DNA of 64,000 nucleotides from Adiantum capillus-veneris (GCA_014529385.2 CM043966.1:43285037-43349036); one strand, 5' to 3'; counted from the first letter of the stretch, positions 43,190-54,407 are shown. Numbers and translations: made by a program. The notes: generated by a model not told the origin, from the letters alone.

Positions 43190-43720
43190 TGGAGCCTAAC
43201 ATGGCTATGGCTAGGAAGCTCTAAGATGTTTTCAATGCGTATGGAGCTCTTCTGGATCGGGACATATTCCCTTGGAGCGAGCTTTTTGTAGGGTATGGAC
43301 AACATAAATACAGTAAGGAAACTCTATGCTACTTTCTTTTGATGCAAATGCATGTCTTCTCTTGAGAATGGAAACACTTATGCTTAGCAATTGAACTTAG
43401 GGACCATGTTGGTCAACATGTATGTAATATGTGGTGCAACACAATAAGACATTGATGAGCTTCTGGTGCGGGATATCTATGCTTGCATGTTAAAGGTATT
43501 GTGTAAGAAGTTGTCAAATGTTGACATTGGTAAATATGTAGCCAAGTCGGTACACTTTTTAGAGCTAAACAAGTCATTGACCACCTTTTTAGTCAGGATG
43601 TCATCTCTTGGGTTTTCCTTGGATCTAAAATGAGGTGCACTCTCCAGACGTTATCACCTATGCCTGCACATTCAAGTGATGTGGTGTCATGGAAAGGGAA
43701 GAAGTCTCTCAATCATAGGT
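43190..43720 (+). pseudogene. Decayed PPR gene copy
   Basis: Broken frames give PPR-like blocks: DRDIFPWSELFVGYGQHKYS (near 43255), FSQDVISW (near 43590), and SPDVITYACTFK (near 43645). The pattern (D-W-G-Y-Q-H followed by P-D-T-Y) matches plant PLS-class PPR proteins. It lies between gypsy element D and the intact PPR gene and may be its relic paralogue. No complete motif series remains. Confidence 0.5.
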
Positions 43721-43741
43721 ATATAAGTAGGACCATACATA

Positions 43742-43783
<42 letters not shown>

Positions 43784-44205
43784 CTCTGTTGTGTGTCTTC
43801 AACAATGACACCTCTTGCTCCACCTCGCTCATGTGGGTTGTCGTACTAAGGCCATCACAATGCACTCGAGTGACCACTTGAATATAGAAGCTATGCTTGA
43901 TATATACTTTCATGTAGTCTCTCTCTCTCTCTCTCTCAAGGTCTCCATGCATGTAGTTAGTTAAGTCTCTTAATGATATACTTTTACAAAAGGTAGGTTT
44001 AGTTCACTTTTGGTTCTCTTTCCAAGTTTTTACTTTGTAGTTTCATTTGATTACTTAGCTCAAGTTGTACGATTCTTACAAGTTCTGCTTGCTCAAGTTG
44101 TAAGGATTTATTGCACATGGCATGACCATTGTGCACACATGCTCCTTATTTCCTTCATGTTGTATGTTGCTAGTTGTCATCAAACAAACAAGTGTTAAAA
44201 GTATA
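43721..44205. other. Intergenic; two (CT)n tracts
   Basis: CT tracts at 43746-43774 and 43917-43937; no gene recognised. Confidence 0.5.
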
Positions 44206-44560
44206 TGTCACAATGGCCTACAAAAGACGATGCATAGTTAAGCCCCCTCTTAGACCACTATCACATGAACGACCAGGCAACATTCTACTTACGTCATAGA
44301 GCTTGCCAAATTTTGTAGCTTTACAACATATCATATGTCTTTTTTCTTTTCGCAATTCTTCTGATTTAAAAGACCTTGCCTCTCAAAGTTTCACAGAAGC
44401 ACACAAAACAAGTGTGAGGTGACGGTAACACAACTAGAGGCTACGTGCGAAAGGTACCTTACAAGAAATACGAAGAAAGAAAGTTTTCCATTATTACATT
44501 GCCGTGTGGCATTGATTGACAAGCTTTATCCATCAGTACACAATTGCTCCAAAGAGTTCA
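44206..44560 (-). repeat. MITE-like repeat, copy 3 (with inserted bases)
   Basis: Inverse of copies 1 and 2: GTGTGGCATTGATTGACAAG, then CACAATTGCTCCAAAGAGTT at its end. Compared with copy 4 it has about 200 extra bases in the middle. Confidence 0.55.
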
Positions 44561-44706
44561 TTTAGTTCAAACGCTCTAAACCAAGAGTGTAAGTGCTCGA
44601 CCTAGGAATTGCATACCTTCTTGCAATGCAATATGGTAAGCTCCTGTTTTAGAACAATGTTTGCTGTACTACTATATCATTCGCTCTGAGAAAACATGCA
44701 TAGCCT

Positions 44707-47700
44707 ATGGAGTTGCGAGCTTTACTGCAGGCAAAGCCTGTATCGCGCGATCAATTCTTCCATCTCCTGCAGCAATGTGTTAAACACAAGGATCTACTCT
44801 CAGGAAAGCAAGCTCATTGCCTCATGCTCTCCAACAATCTCCACGTTATCGCCGCTCTTGGAGATGTTGTCATCAGGTTTTTTGCGGCTTGCGATTGCCT
44901 TCTCGATGCCTGCCTGGTATTTTGCAGTGTTTCGGAGCCCAGCCTATACACATGGCACGCCATCATCTCTGCACATGTGACGCTTGGACATTATCATCAG
45001 GCTCTTGAATTGTGGAGAGAAATGCAAGAAGATCATGGCATCCAGCCTGACAAGGTTGCTTTTCTCTGCATTCTGAAAGTGTGTGGCTGCCTGCAGGCCA
45101 TCTGGCAAGGTAGCTTGGTTTACAAACAGCTTGTCATTGCTGGTCATATAGGGAATGCTCCCATTCAAAGTGCCCTTATCCTCATGTATGCAAAATGTGG
45201 TAGCTTGGATGATGCACGTAGAGTCTTTGATGTATATTCAAGTCAAGATGCAGTCATCTGGGGTACCATGCTTGCAGCATATGCACAGCATGGTGATGGT
45301 CTTACTGCTCTAGCATTGTATACAAAGATGCATCAACAGGGCATTCAACCTGACAAAGTTACTTTTCTTTGCATATTGAAAGCAGTTGGCAGTATAGAGG
45401 ATATTTTTGCAGGGGCAGCAGTACACCATGAGATAATCATGAGGGAAGTTGAACTTGATGTGGTTCTTGGAAGTGCCCTTATAGACATGTATGCCAAATG
45501 TGGCCGTATGGAAGATGCACAGGTTTATTTTGATTGCCTATCAAATAGGAACACAATCACTTGGAATGCAATTATTGCTGGTTATGTCCAGCATGGACAT
45601 GGTTACCCTGCACTTGAGTCTTATGCTAGAATGCAAGGACAGAGCATTCATAAACCAGAAAAAGTAACCTTCTTATGCACATTGAAGGCATGTGGCCTCA
45701 TTGGAGCAGTCATGGAGGGCAAGTTATTGCATGACCAAATCCTAAGATTCGGGTTGGAGAAAGACCAGACACTTGATAACTCTCTCATCAACATGTATGC
45801 TAAGTGTGGAAGTCTTGATGAGGCAGGTAACATGTTCAAGAAAGTCTCTTATCGAGAAGTGGTATCATGGAATTCCTTAATGGGAGGGTACACTCAACAG
45901 GGACAGGCTCTACAGGCTTTGAGGCTCTTTGAGAGCATGAAAACTGTAGGTGTGCCATATGACATGGTCACATTTGCATGTGTTTTAAAAGCATGCGCTA
46001 GTATCGAGGCGCTAGATTTTGGTCAGCTAGTACATGACCACATGCTTCGATCAAACATTGAAATTGATGTAGTTGTTGGAAGTGCTCTTATTGATATGTA
46101 TTGCAAATGCAAACATCTAAAAGAAGGTCTTAGAACGTTTGAAAAACTGCGATATGCAAATGTAGTCTCTTGGAATGCGATCATTTCTGGTCATGTACAG
46201 CTTGACCATGAGCACAAAGCTCTTGAATTGTTCCACCAAATGCTATATAAAGGCCTAGTGCCAAACGATGCAACATTTTCATCCATTTTGAAAGCTTGCA
46301 GTAACTTGGGTGACATGGAGGAGGTCAAGCTGGCACATCATGGAATTATAATCTATGGATTAGAAGCTGATGCAATCCTTGTTTGTACCTTGGTGGACAC
46401 ATATGCCAAGTGTGGCAGTTCAAAGGATTCTTGCTGGGTGTTCGATAGATTGCCTAATCGCAATATTGCAGCTTGGGCAGCTTTGATTGGAGGCTATGTA
46501 CAAAACAAGAGTGGTCTTAGTGCCCTTGAATTGTTTGAAAGGATGCAACGACAAGGTGTAAAGCCCGACAAAGTGACATTTCTCAGCGCACTGAAAGCAT
46601 CGACTATGTCAAATGCCATTCAACAAGGAATGCTGATACATGATCAGATCTTAAGGGAACTGCATAGCTTTGATGTAGCCCTAGGGAACACCCTTGTGGA
46701 CATGTATGCTAAATGTGGCAGGCTTAATGAAGCTTGCAAGATTTTTGATGAGCTGCCAATGAGAGATGTTGTTTCTTGGGGTGCGATAATAACAGGGTAT
46801 ACACAGCAGGGAGATGGTTTTGCTGCTCTGGAGCTTTATGAAAAAATGGAGAATGATGGTAAGGACCCAGAGAAGGCTACTCTTGCAAGCATTTTGAAAG
46901 CATGCGGTACTGTAGGGGCCTTTGAGCAGGGCAAAGCTCTTCATGACAAGATTGTGAGACAGGTATTTGATGATGATTCGATTGTTGGAAATGCTCTTGT
47001 TGACATGTATGCTAAATGTGGGAGAATGAAAGATGCGAGCAAGGTCATGCTGAAGTTGTCCTCTAAAGACAGAGTGTCTTGGAATGCCATGATTGCTGGC
47101 TATTCTATGCAGGGAAATTTTGATTTGGCTCGACTATGCTTGAAGGACATGCAGCAGCATGGCTTGGAGCCTGATAGCTATACGTATACAATTATCATCA
47201 CCGCCTGCAGTCACGCAGGCGATATCCAAGCATGCCTCACAATGTTCAAAGGCATAATGAAAAGGCAACAAGCTGAAGATCTGAACCTAGAAGAATTCAA
47301 CTGTATGATTGATGCTCTCGGGCGGTCAGGATTCTTGGGCAATGCAAAAGAGCTACTTTACAGCATGCCCAGCCTCCCAGATAAAACTGGATGGGTGTCC
47401 TTGCTTGCTTCTTCCAAGGCACATGGCAGCATAACTTTAGGAGGGGAATGCTTGAATGGGATTATTGACACCGATGATGATAAATCTAAGTATGAATGTA
47501 TCCCTTGTGGCTTCTCCAACTTCAACAGGATGGACGTACATTGTGAACGGCATGACTTAAGAGGACGAATTGATGAACTTGAAAGAGGGCCTTATCTTGG
47601 CATTTGTAGCCCAGAAAAGCCAGTGAGGAAGGCAGGGCGCTTGAATGCTTTTGATACAAATACAAATCTTGCAAAAAGGAATCACTGCAAAGAGAACCGT

Positions 47701-47997
47701 TTTGTAGCGTTGGGACTTACTAGCAGGGACGAGTGTGCTAGTATTAGGTTAACAAGAATACCAAGATTGCTTGTCCAATGCAGGAGAGTTGTGAAAACCA
47801 AGTCTGCTAGGAGCAATATACTTTTACTAAGACGCTATACAATCAAGAGTTTTTTCAAGTCTCTATTGATGGTATCAAATCTTTTACCATGCTTACTTTT
47901 AAATTGTGATAAAGCTATAATTTACAGAAGTCTTATAGATTTGAGAAGAAAGTCTTTGTCAATATGTAGGGGGAGAAGGAAAATATTACTCTACTAA
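44707..47997 (+). CDS. PLS-class pentatricopeptide repeat (PPR) protein, without DYW domain
   Basis: A 1096-codon intronless frame. PPR proteins of this class bind organelle RNA through arrays of short helical-pair motifs and, with E/DYW domains, direct C-to-U editing. Here at least seven S-type motifs carry MYAKCG-like sequence at residues about 160, 261, 363, 464, 565, 666 and 767, spaced 101 residues apart, so P-L-S triplets repeat very regularly; an eighth degenerate triplet precedes them. L motifs show FLCILKACG-like sequence and P motifs VSWNAIIAGY. A weak E-like segment (GWVSLLASSKAHGS, about residue 895) follows, but no E+ or DYW domain. The last 170 residues are basic and unlike PPR families. 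A TAG two codons upstream fixes the ATG as the first possible start. No clear transit peptide. It may be a truncated editing factor or RNA-binding PPR protein; expression is unproven. Confidence 0.85.
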   Translation: MELRALLQAKPVSRDQFFHLLQQCVKHKDLLSGKQAHCLMLSNNLHVIAALGDVVIRFFAACDCLLDACLVFCSVSEPSLYTWHAIISAHVTLGHYHQALELWREMQEDHGIQPDKVAFLCILKVCGCLQAIWQGSLVYKQLVIAGHIGNAPIQSALILMYAKCGSLDDARRVFDVYSSQDAVIWGTMLAAYAQHGDGLTALALYTKMHQQGIQPDKVTFLCILKAVGSIEDIFAGAAVHHEIIMREVELDVVLGSALIDMYAKCGRMEDAQVYFDCLSNRNTITWNAIIAGYVQHGHGYPALESYARMQGQSIHKPEKVTFLCTLKACGLIGAVMEGKLLHDQILRFGLEKDQTLDNSLINMYAKCGSLDEAGNMFKKVSYREVVSWNSLMGGYTQQGQALQALRLFESMKTVGVPYDMVTFACVLKACASIEALDFGQLVHDHMLRSNIEIDVVVGSALIDMYCKCKHLKEGLRTFEKLRYANVVSWNAIISGHVQLDHEHKALELFHQMLYKGLVPNDATFSSILKACSNLGDMEEVKLAHHGIIIYGLEADAILVCTLVDTYAKCGSSKDSCWVFDRLPNRNIAAWAALIGGYVQNKSGLSALELFERMQRQGVKPDKVTFLSALKASTMSNAIQQGMLIHDQILRELHSFDVALGNTLVDMYAKCGRLNEACKIFDELPMRDVVSWGAIITGYTQQGDGFAALELYEKMENDGKDPEKATLASILKACGTVGAFEQGKALHDKIVRQVFDDDSIVGNALVDMYAKCGRMKDASKVMLKLSSKDRVSWNAMIAGYSMQGNFDLARLCLKDMQQHGLEPDSYTYTIIITACSHAGDIQACLTMFKGIMKRQQAEDLNLEEFNCMIDALGRSGFLGNAKELLYSMPSLPDKTGWVSLLASSKAHGSITLGGECLNGIIDTDDDKSKYECIPCGFSNFNRMDVHCERHDLRGRIDELERGPYLGICSPEKPVRKAGRLNAFDTNTNLAKRNHCKENRFVALGLTSRDECASIRLTRIPRLLVQCRRVVKTKSARSNILLLRRYTIKSFFKSLLMVSNLLPCLLLNCDKAIIYRSLIDLRRKSLSICRGRRKILLY

Positions 47998-48232
47998 GAG
48001 ATATTACAAGCATTAAGCTTGTTGACTCTACTATTTGTGGCCAAAGAAATGTATCTATTCATGATTCTTTCAAAAATGATATGTACAAGTGCAAAGATTC
48101 TATAGGTACATGTAGCAAATGGATGTGAAAAGTCAGAATGGCCTACATAAGGGGATGAGAAAGGGACTAGTGTGTGACCCATTACTTATTTTCCCTCTCT
48201 ACACAAAGATGGAAAACAAATGATCAACCATC

Positions 48233-48384
48233 TATCACATTGCCTACGTATATATAAGACAATGCACAGTTAATGCCCCTCTTACAAGAAAGAGGAAGAA
48301 AAAAAGTTTGTCATTATTAACTTGTCATGTGGCACTAATTGACAAGTTTTATCCAACGGTCTACAATTGCTCCTAGGAATTCCA
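48233..48384 (-). repeat. MITE-like repeat, copy 4
   Basis: On the minus strand it starts GGAATTCCTAGGAGCAATTG and continues with AATTAGTGCCACATGACAAG, matching copy 2. It lies just 3' of the PPR gene. Confidence 0.6.
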
Positions 48385-49631
48385 TCCTTTACTAAACCTT
48401 ATGTGGGCAAGCAAGAAATTGAGAATAGAGCAAATCACTATGAAGAAGCATCACCCTCTTTACTAAAACTCTATTGTGATCTCAACTTGGAAAAGTGGGA
48501 GTTGTTCGCTCGTTGGTGTTGAGTCCATGCCACCATTTCACATCTCAGCTACAACTCATCACTTCTAATAAGTGTAATATGAGTTAGAACTAACATATGC
48601 AGAGAATTTGTAGATTAATCGAGTGTAAATGATTGTATGTGATATGAGAAAGAATGGACCATAAAGTAACAAGCATGAAGTGTTAAATGGTGTAAACCTT
48701 AGGTGCTCCATAAGCGGTAGGTGCTCTTCAAAGGTCCATATTTTGAGTTGTCTCCTCATGGTGAAGAGGTAAGAGTGGTTACCTACTCTTAGGCATATTC
48801 CATGCCTCAATTCCGGCAAGGTTTCTTTATCCCATCCCATTTTCTAGGTGTGGGGAGGACAACATTAACTCCACTCTAAATGGTCCTATGGGTGTTGCTG
48901 TGACTCATCCCCGTTTGGGCTTTCACTTGCGTGGTTCTCTCCTCGTCAGATAGATCTTTAAAGTCGCTTGGGATAGTTTCCTACGACGTTAAAATTCTCT
49001 TCTTCTTCTTCTTCTTTTCTTCTTCTCACCTTCCGATGACCCACAATGGAATCCCTCAATTGGGTTAAGCCTCATATGTTCACTATGGAATCCCTCAATT
49101 GGTTTAAGCCTCATATGGGAGTGTGGCTTTTTATGCCTTTATGCCTCATTGGGAAATAACTTACTAGTTGCTTAGGAAATAACCTCTTTTAACCTCCTTG
49201 GTGTCTTGTTGGGAAACTAAAAGGATATTGCCTACATAGGGATATCCCATGTGTAGCATTGAAACAAGACATGATTAGTATGCTACCCGCATATGATGCT
49301 ATGAGGAACATGCATACATCAATGGTGAGCATGCAATCAAGAGGATTTGCTATCACTAGGTGATCCCAATATCAGGATATAAATATGAAAAAATGAAGAT
49401 TTTATAGTAAAATTTGCAAGTGATTGTGTCTAAGTAAAAAAGGCACACATGATCAGTGATTTTTTTTGGTAACTATATCAGTTGGGTAAGAGATTATGGA
49501 GGGGTGAGAGGTGATTGTATCTAAGTAAAAAAGGCACACATGATTAGTGATATTTTTTGGTAGCTATATCAGTTGGGTAAGAGATTATGGAGGGGTTAGT
49601 TTGGGCAAAAGTAGTGGCGTTGTTAATATGT
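48385..49631. other. Intergenic region with small tandem duplications
   Basis: No gene recognised. A 39-base duplication (ATGGAATCCCTCAATTGG) lies at about 49043-49120 and a two-copy 91-base repeat at 49421-49598. Confidence 0.5.
49421..49598 (+). repeat. Two-copy tandem repeat of 91 bp
   Basis: Units begin TGATTGT(G/A)TCTAAGTAAAA at 49421 and 49512 and end GGAGGGGT. Confidence 0.9.
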
Positions 49632-50623
49632 TCATGAAGGAGGGTGGCCAATCCACAACAACAAGGGGAATGCTTCCATATTGGCCATCTCTTTTGGTTT
49701 ATACACTGGATTTTTTGTGGTGATCTTGTAGATCATACCATTGACCCTCTCTACCAGACTATTGTGTTGAGACAAGTAGGGAGTGGAATGTCTCCTTGAT
49801 ATTCCTAAATTCTTCATTAATTCTTCCACTAGGTCACCTCTAAAACTTGGACCCCCATTTGATTTTTTTTTTTGAAAGGCACCCCATACTGGCAGCAAAT
49901 GTGCTTAAGAATAAACTTTGTGACTCTGCTATGCAATCCTACAAGTGGTAGTTGCTTTCACCCATCTTGTCCTATAGGGTAGTAGGGAGTGGATTACCTC
50001 GTTGATATTCCTAGCATTGGTTCTCCCAATAAGTCAAGTCTAAAACTTGGAACTCAATTAGAGGCACCCTAAACTTTCAAAAAATGTGCTCAAAATAGAC
50101 TTATTGAACTTCAGTTGTTGTGATCCTATTAGTAGTAGTTGCTTCCACACATCTAGCCATATAGTTTACCTACATGTTCTAGGGAGAGGGCCTATCGCAT
50201 CTATTCCTCATTTGTCAAAAGGCTCACATGGAAGAATAGATGTCTGTGGCTCATATGCTAGCCATCTATTTCCTACTAGTTGACACCTGTGATAACTTCG
50301 ACACTAGTGTTGTACATCTTGATGTGGGCTAGGCCAAACAAACCCTACTTGAAGTGCTTGTGATGTATTGCAAAAAATGACCACCACAAATTCCTGAATG
50401 GCAGCTGAAAAAAATTTCTTGAATCTCATTGGACAAGCATACTCTCCTAAGAACTTGATCCTTCTCCTTGTAGTACAGATTGTAGTTTATCACCCTGAAC
50501 CTCTTGGCCTTACAAACCATTTCCACTGGCCTTTACGTTCTTTGGGACATTGTCCTATCTCAATGAGTACAAAATGACATGTATGCAATCATGCCTTTGG
50601 AATAATGTCTTCTGTAGAGCTAC

Positions 50624-52002
50624 ATTAGGAGATTTCGGAGGTCTTTTGGAGGGCCTTTTGGTAGAGAGAGGAAAATAAGCTCCTCCAATGAGAGAAGAGG
50701 CTACGTTACGTAGAAAAATAGATTGATATTAACAAAAATATAAAAGGTGTCCCTCTCCTCATTTAATAATCTAGTGGTCCTTGAAGACGAGCACTCTCTT
50801 TTATTTAATGCGAGCACCTTTTTCAGAAGGTAGATGCGGTGCATTTGATACGGGATACGTCATCACTAGAACTCAAAAAGTCACAAAACTATCAAGTGGT
50901 GGAAGATTTTGAAACTTTTGATACTGCCAATGCGTCCGGAACACACATATCTCCTAGAAATGAATGTCCAATTGCCTCGCTTAGACATCCAAAGAGGCCA
51001 AAAATGTCAAACACCCCTAAAAGAACATTTTACTAACGGCGCGCGAGGGGGCATTTCCGCCGTTAGTAAAAAGCCCCTTTTTCCCTCTTTTTAGGGAGCT
51101 TTTTGACAGGAAAATGTCCAAACACCTCTAAAAAGGGGCTTTTTGGAAAGATAAGTGTCCAAAAATCACTAAAAAGAGCTTTGTACTAACGGCACGCGAG
51201 GGGGCATTCCAAAATTTTGGAATGCCTCCTCGCGCGCCGTTAGTAAAAAGGCCCTTTTTTCCTCTTTTTAGAGAGCTTTTTGAGAGGAAAATGTCCAAAA
51301 ACCTCTAAAAAGGGGCTTTTTGGAAAAATAAGTGTCCAAAAATCACTAAAAAAAGCTTTGTACTAATGGCACGCGAGGGGGCATTCCAAAATTTTGGAAT
51401 GCCTCCTCGCGCGCCGTTAGTAAAAAGGCCTTTTTTTCTTTTTTTTAGGGAGCTTTTGAGAGGAAAATGTCCAAAAACCTCTAAAAAGGGGCTTTTTGGA
51501 AAGATAAGTGTCCAAAACCCCCCAAAAATGGGATTTGTACTAACGGCGCGCAGAGGGGCATTCTAAAATTTTAAAATGCCTGCTCGCGCGCCTTTCGTAA
51601 AAAGCCCATTTTTTGGGGTTTTTTGACATTTTTTACCTCTCCGGATGTCGGAATGAGACAAGTAGACATTCGTTTTTAAGGTATTTTGGCGTTCCGGATG
51701 CATCGGTGGTGTCAAAATCCTCAAAATCTATCACTATTTTACAGTTTGTGACATTTCAACTTTCAGTGATGACGTAAGCTGCATTGAATGCGCCGCACCT
51801 GCCTCCTGAAAAAGACGCTCGCATTAAATAAAAAAGTGACCGTTTTCAAGGACGATTGAGAATATAAATCTACTTTTCAGAGTGTCTGGTTGTCCTTTTG
51901 GACGTACTCACAAGGTGCAAGTGCATTTTAAAAAAAGTTTCTAGAGAGAGAAATACAATTTCTTACAAGGCCCTCCAAATGACCTCCGAAATTTTCTAAT
52001 GC
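50624..52002. mobile_element. Large fold-back (inverted-repeat) element with palindromic tandem core
   Basis: The outer arms are about 400 bp long and inverted: GGAGATTTCGGAGGTC, TTGGAGGGCCTT, TTTATTTAATGCGAGC, TACG(G/T)CATCAC and ATGCGTCCGGAAC on the left recur in reverse on the right. The centre is a 177-bp tandem array (51031-51600). There is no open reading frame of interest. Ends have no confirmed target duplication. This could be a non-autonomous DNA element of MULE or foldback type; the family is not identified. Confidence 0.7.
51031..51600. repeat. Tandem array of 177-bp units with a 62-bp palindrome each
   Basis: Palindromes start TACTAACGGC and end GCCGTTAGTA around CCAAAATTTTGG at 51184, 51361 and 51538 (177 bp apart), plus a shorter first one at 51031 (153 bp before the next). 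Spacers share AAATGTCCAAA and CTCTAAAAAGGGGCTTTTTG. Confidence 0.95.
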
Positions 52003-53100
52003 ATCACCCCAATGGTTTCATGTAAATGCTCATTGGCCAACACATTAGTCTCCTAAGTTTTCTTCCTACACACATGAAGCAATTGAATTGTTTCAAACGT
52101 CTTTAGCAATTCTAGTACCCTTCATAGTAGCCCAACCAATCCTTCTTTCCATATAGGCCCAAGTGCCATACATTTGGTTGATTAGTAGAAGAGTATCTAC
52201 ATATAGCTTAATTCCCAAATGTTAACACCTTGGTTGTCTTCATCTTTGGATTCTTTTTGTAGCACTTGTGCATGAGCATAATTGCTAGACTAACTCGTGT
52301 TGACTCTCCACCTGCACAATGTATTCAAACTTTTTTAAACATACTAATTGTTTTGAAGTTCGTGCACACATAGCCATGTGTTGTAGAACAAAAGGAAAGT
52401 TTTCTTTCATAGGTAAAATGATACATTTTAGGCAAGAGAGAAGATCTAGATTTCCCCACTTTCAAACACGATAGCCATCACCATATGTAGTCTTGTTTAG
52501 TCATGGTCATCATCCTACTAATGAAGTAGATAGACCGCATTCCTTCTCATGTTTACTTAATCTTCTGATGTCTCCTCTTGCCTTGCCCTTTTGATGGGCA
52601 TGAAATTTTCTTCTCCCTACTCCTTAGCTTTTCCCTTGCCCTTGTGTAGGGACTCCCCTTCTTTGTCTACCTTTGGGTTTTGTTTTGCATCCAGACTGAA
52701 TATTCCTATTCCCAGGTACAAATAGCAATGTTGGAATGGGTGTAGGTGGCAATCGTGGCACCTACACCAATGGCTTCAGTATTTGCATAGACGATGCTTG
52801 CTGAATCAATAGGGGTGGTTGATATTGCTAATATCTTTCTCCTGGTGGGGTGACGTCTGTTTTGCCTTATTCCTCTATAATTTTTGTTCTTGCTTTGATA
52901 GGGGCAATAATACATTTGATGGCCATTCTCATTGCAATTATAATAGTGAAAATCTTAGTTCTTCCTTGACCTCCATGCTCTTGCAATAGTTTTCTTATCA
53001 AGTGTATTGACATGCCCTCGAACGAACTAATAATCCTCTTTTTTTTTGGGTTGTGCCTCCCTTCCATGGCTCCTTCCCCCTTCAGAGGCACAACCATGTT

Positions 53101-53660
53101 AGTAATTTAGGGCTAGCCGCTTAGGGTTAACCACTCAAAGATGGCTGTTTAAAACCACTTAGAGTTAGAGTTAAGTCGCCTAGGGTTAGCGGTTTAGAGA
53201 AGTTTATGGTAACTTTGCTTAGGGTTAGTAGATTAGGCTATCTAGTGTCACTTGAGAAAAGTGGATCAATGTCATTTGACACTTTATGGCCGCTTGGGAT
53301 TGGCAGTGTAAAGTGACTTAGGGTTAAATTGAAGCGACTTAAGGTTAACCATTTTGGATTAATCCATTTAAGGCTAGCTGTTTAGAGTTATCCATTTAGG
53401 GTAAAGCTGCTTAAGGTGAACTGCTCATGAATGGCCATTTGAATTGCTTACGATTAGAGTTAAGTCACTTAGGGATAGCAACTTAGACCAGTTTAGGGTT
53501 ACTTGGATTAGTGGTAGCAGTTTGGGGCCACTTGGGGAAGCGAATTAGAGCCGTTCACACCACTTGGGGCTAGCAAATAACGTTCATTTACGGCGGCTTA
53601 GATCCAGTTTGGGTTGGTCGTTTCAAATCTTTTAGAGCCACTTAGGGTTAGTTGCTTAGA
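53101..53660 (+). repeat. Degenerate repeats containing TTAGGGTTA
   Basis: About 20 imperfect copies of GC(T/C)TAGGGTTAGC-type words interspersed with GTTTAGAG. The plant telomere word is TTTAGGG; here the repeats are longer, about 20 bp, and poorly preserved. Confidence 0.6.
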
Positions 53661-54407
53661 ATTATCAGCTAGATTCTAATGGTGCCCTCTATTTTTTATT
53701 TCAATGGGTTCCACCGATGGATCAAGAGGCTATCATTGATGCTTTTATATCAGAGAGTTACACCTATGGGAAGGCACTCTATCCTTACAAGTCTAGCATA
53801 CTATTTGCAGGGCTATAAGCCCACAATAAGCATACTTCACTACTTTTCTCTACACTATGATGAATTAGCTAGTTAACATGCTCTCCTCTTTTTAGACATC
53901 CCTTGCAGCTTCTTAACCAGCCTTCCTCTCCTTTTAGCCACACATCTCCTTCACCCAATCCATGACCAGGTATGATGCACCCTCTAATGCCACTAGGGAG
54001 GCTTGGGAAAGGTTCACAAAGGCCTCACAACATCTCACAGACTTGGGGTACAACATGCCCTCTCCCTATGGAACACCTTATGTCAGTAGCATCCCACTAA
54101 CCGCACCCTCTATGACATTAGTAACCCCTCTAACTTCAAACCCAACCTACCCGAGAAACTAGCCCTCTGTCCACCCCTAATCATACACCCTTGCACACGA
54201 CATCTAGACCTCTAGCAAGATAGTTTCAAGATCTCATAGTCACCCCCCTTATTTTCCTAATAGCAAGCTTTAGGTTCACAAGGTTATAGCTCAGCTTGAC
54301 AATCCACATAGGCTGGAGGGAGTGGGTGCATACAATTTTTGGTAATGCGCATAGTAAAAAGGACGATTGGGTAGAGCTAGATGAGAATGGACTTTGGTAC
54401 AGTTTTT
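53661..54407. other. No gene recognised before the Tat element
   Basis: Short frames (for example 53962-54162, MTRYDAPSNATREAWERF) show no known domain. A region at 54290-54400 could be the end of an older polyprotein, but this is not supported. Confidence 0.4.

Larger units (their letters stand above)
49632..53100 (-). pseudogene. Decayed Tat-like Ty3/gypsy gag-pol, split by a fold-back element
   Basis: Minus-strand blocks in order from the right: a gag zinc knuckle relic (NCNENGHQMYYC near 52930, first Cys lost), an RT/RNase H block (LKKFEYIVQVESTRVSLAIM near 52330, like the region following RNase H in the Tat element at 54408-63091), then integrase: LYYKEKDQVLRRV and CHSGICGGHF (50490-50370), PFDKxGIDAIGPLP (near 50200) and SFRGDLVEELMKNLGISRRH with HNSLVERVNGMI (49850-49750). 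Part of the integrase core is tandemly duplicated (period about 210 bp). The fold-back element sits between RNase H and integrase. Heavily mutated. Confidence 0.65.

Noticed and set aside
44696-44980. Alternative frame starting at an ATG 11 bases before the PPR gene
   Set aside because: Shorter, different frame and without PPR motifs.
47497-47553. A C2H2 zinc finger in the PPR tail
   Set aside because: Spacing (X10 between pairs) and the lack of the hydrophobic core residues make chance more likely.
51031-51600. Regularly spaced palindromes as a CRISPR array
   Set aside because: Units are 177 bp with near-identical spacers in a plant-like sequence; not a CRISPR layout.
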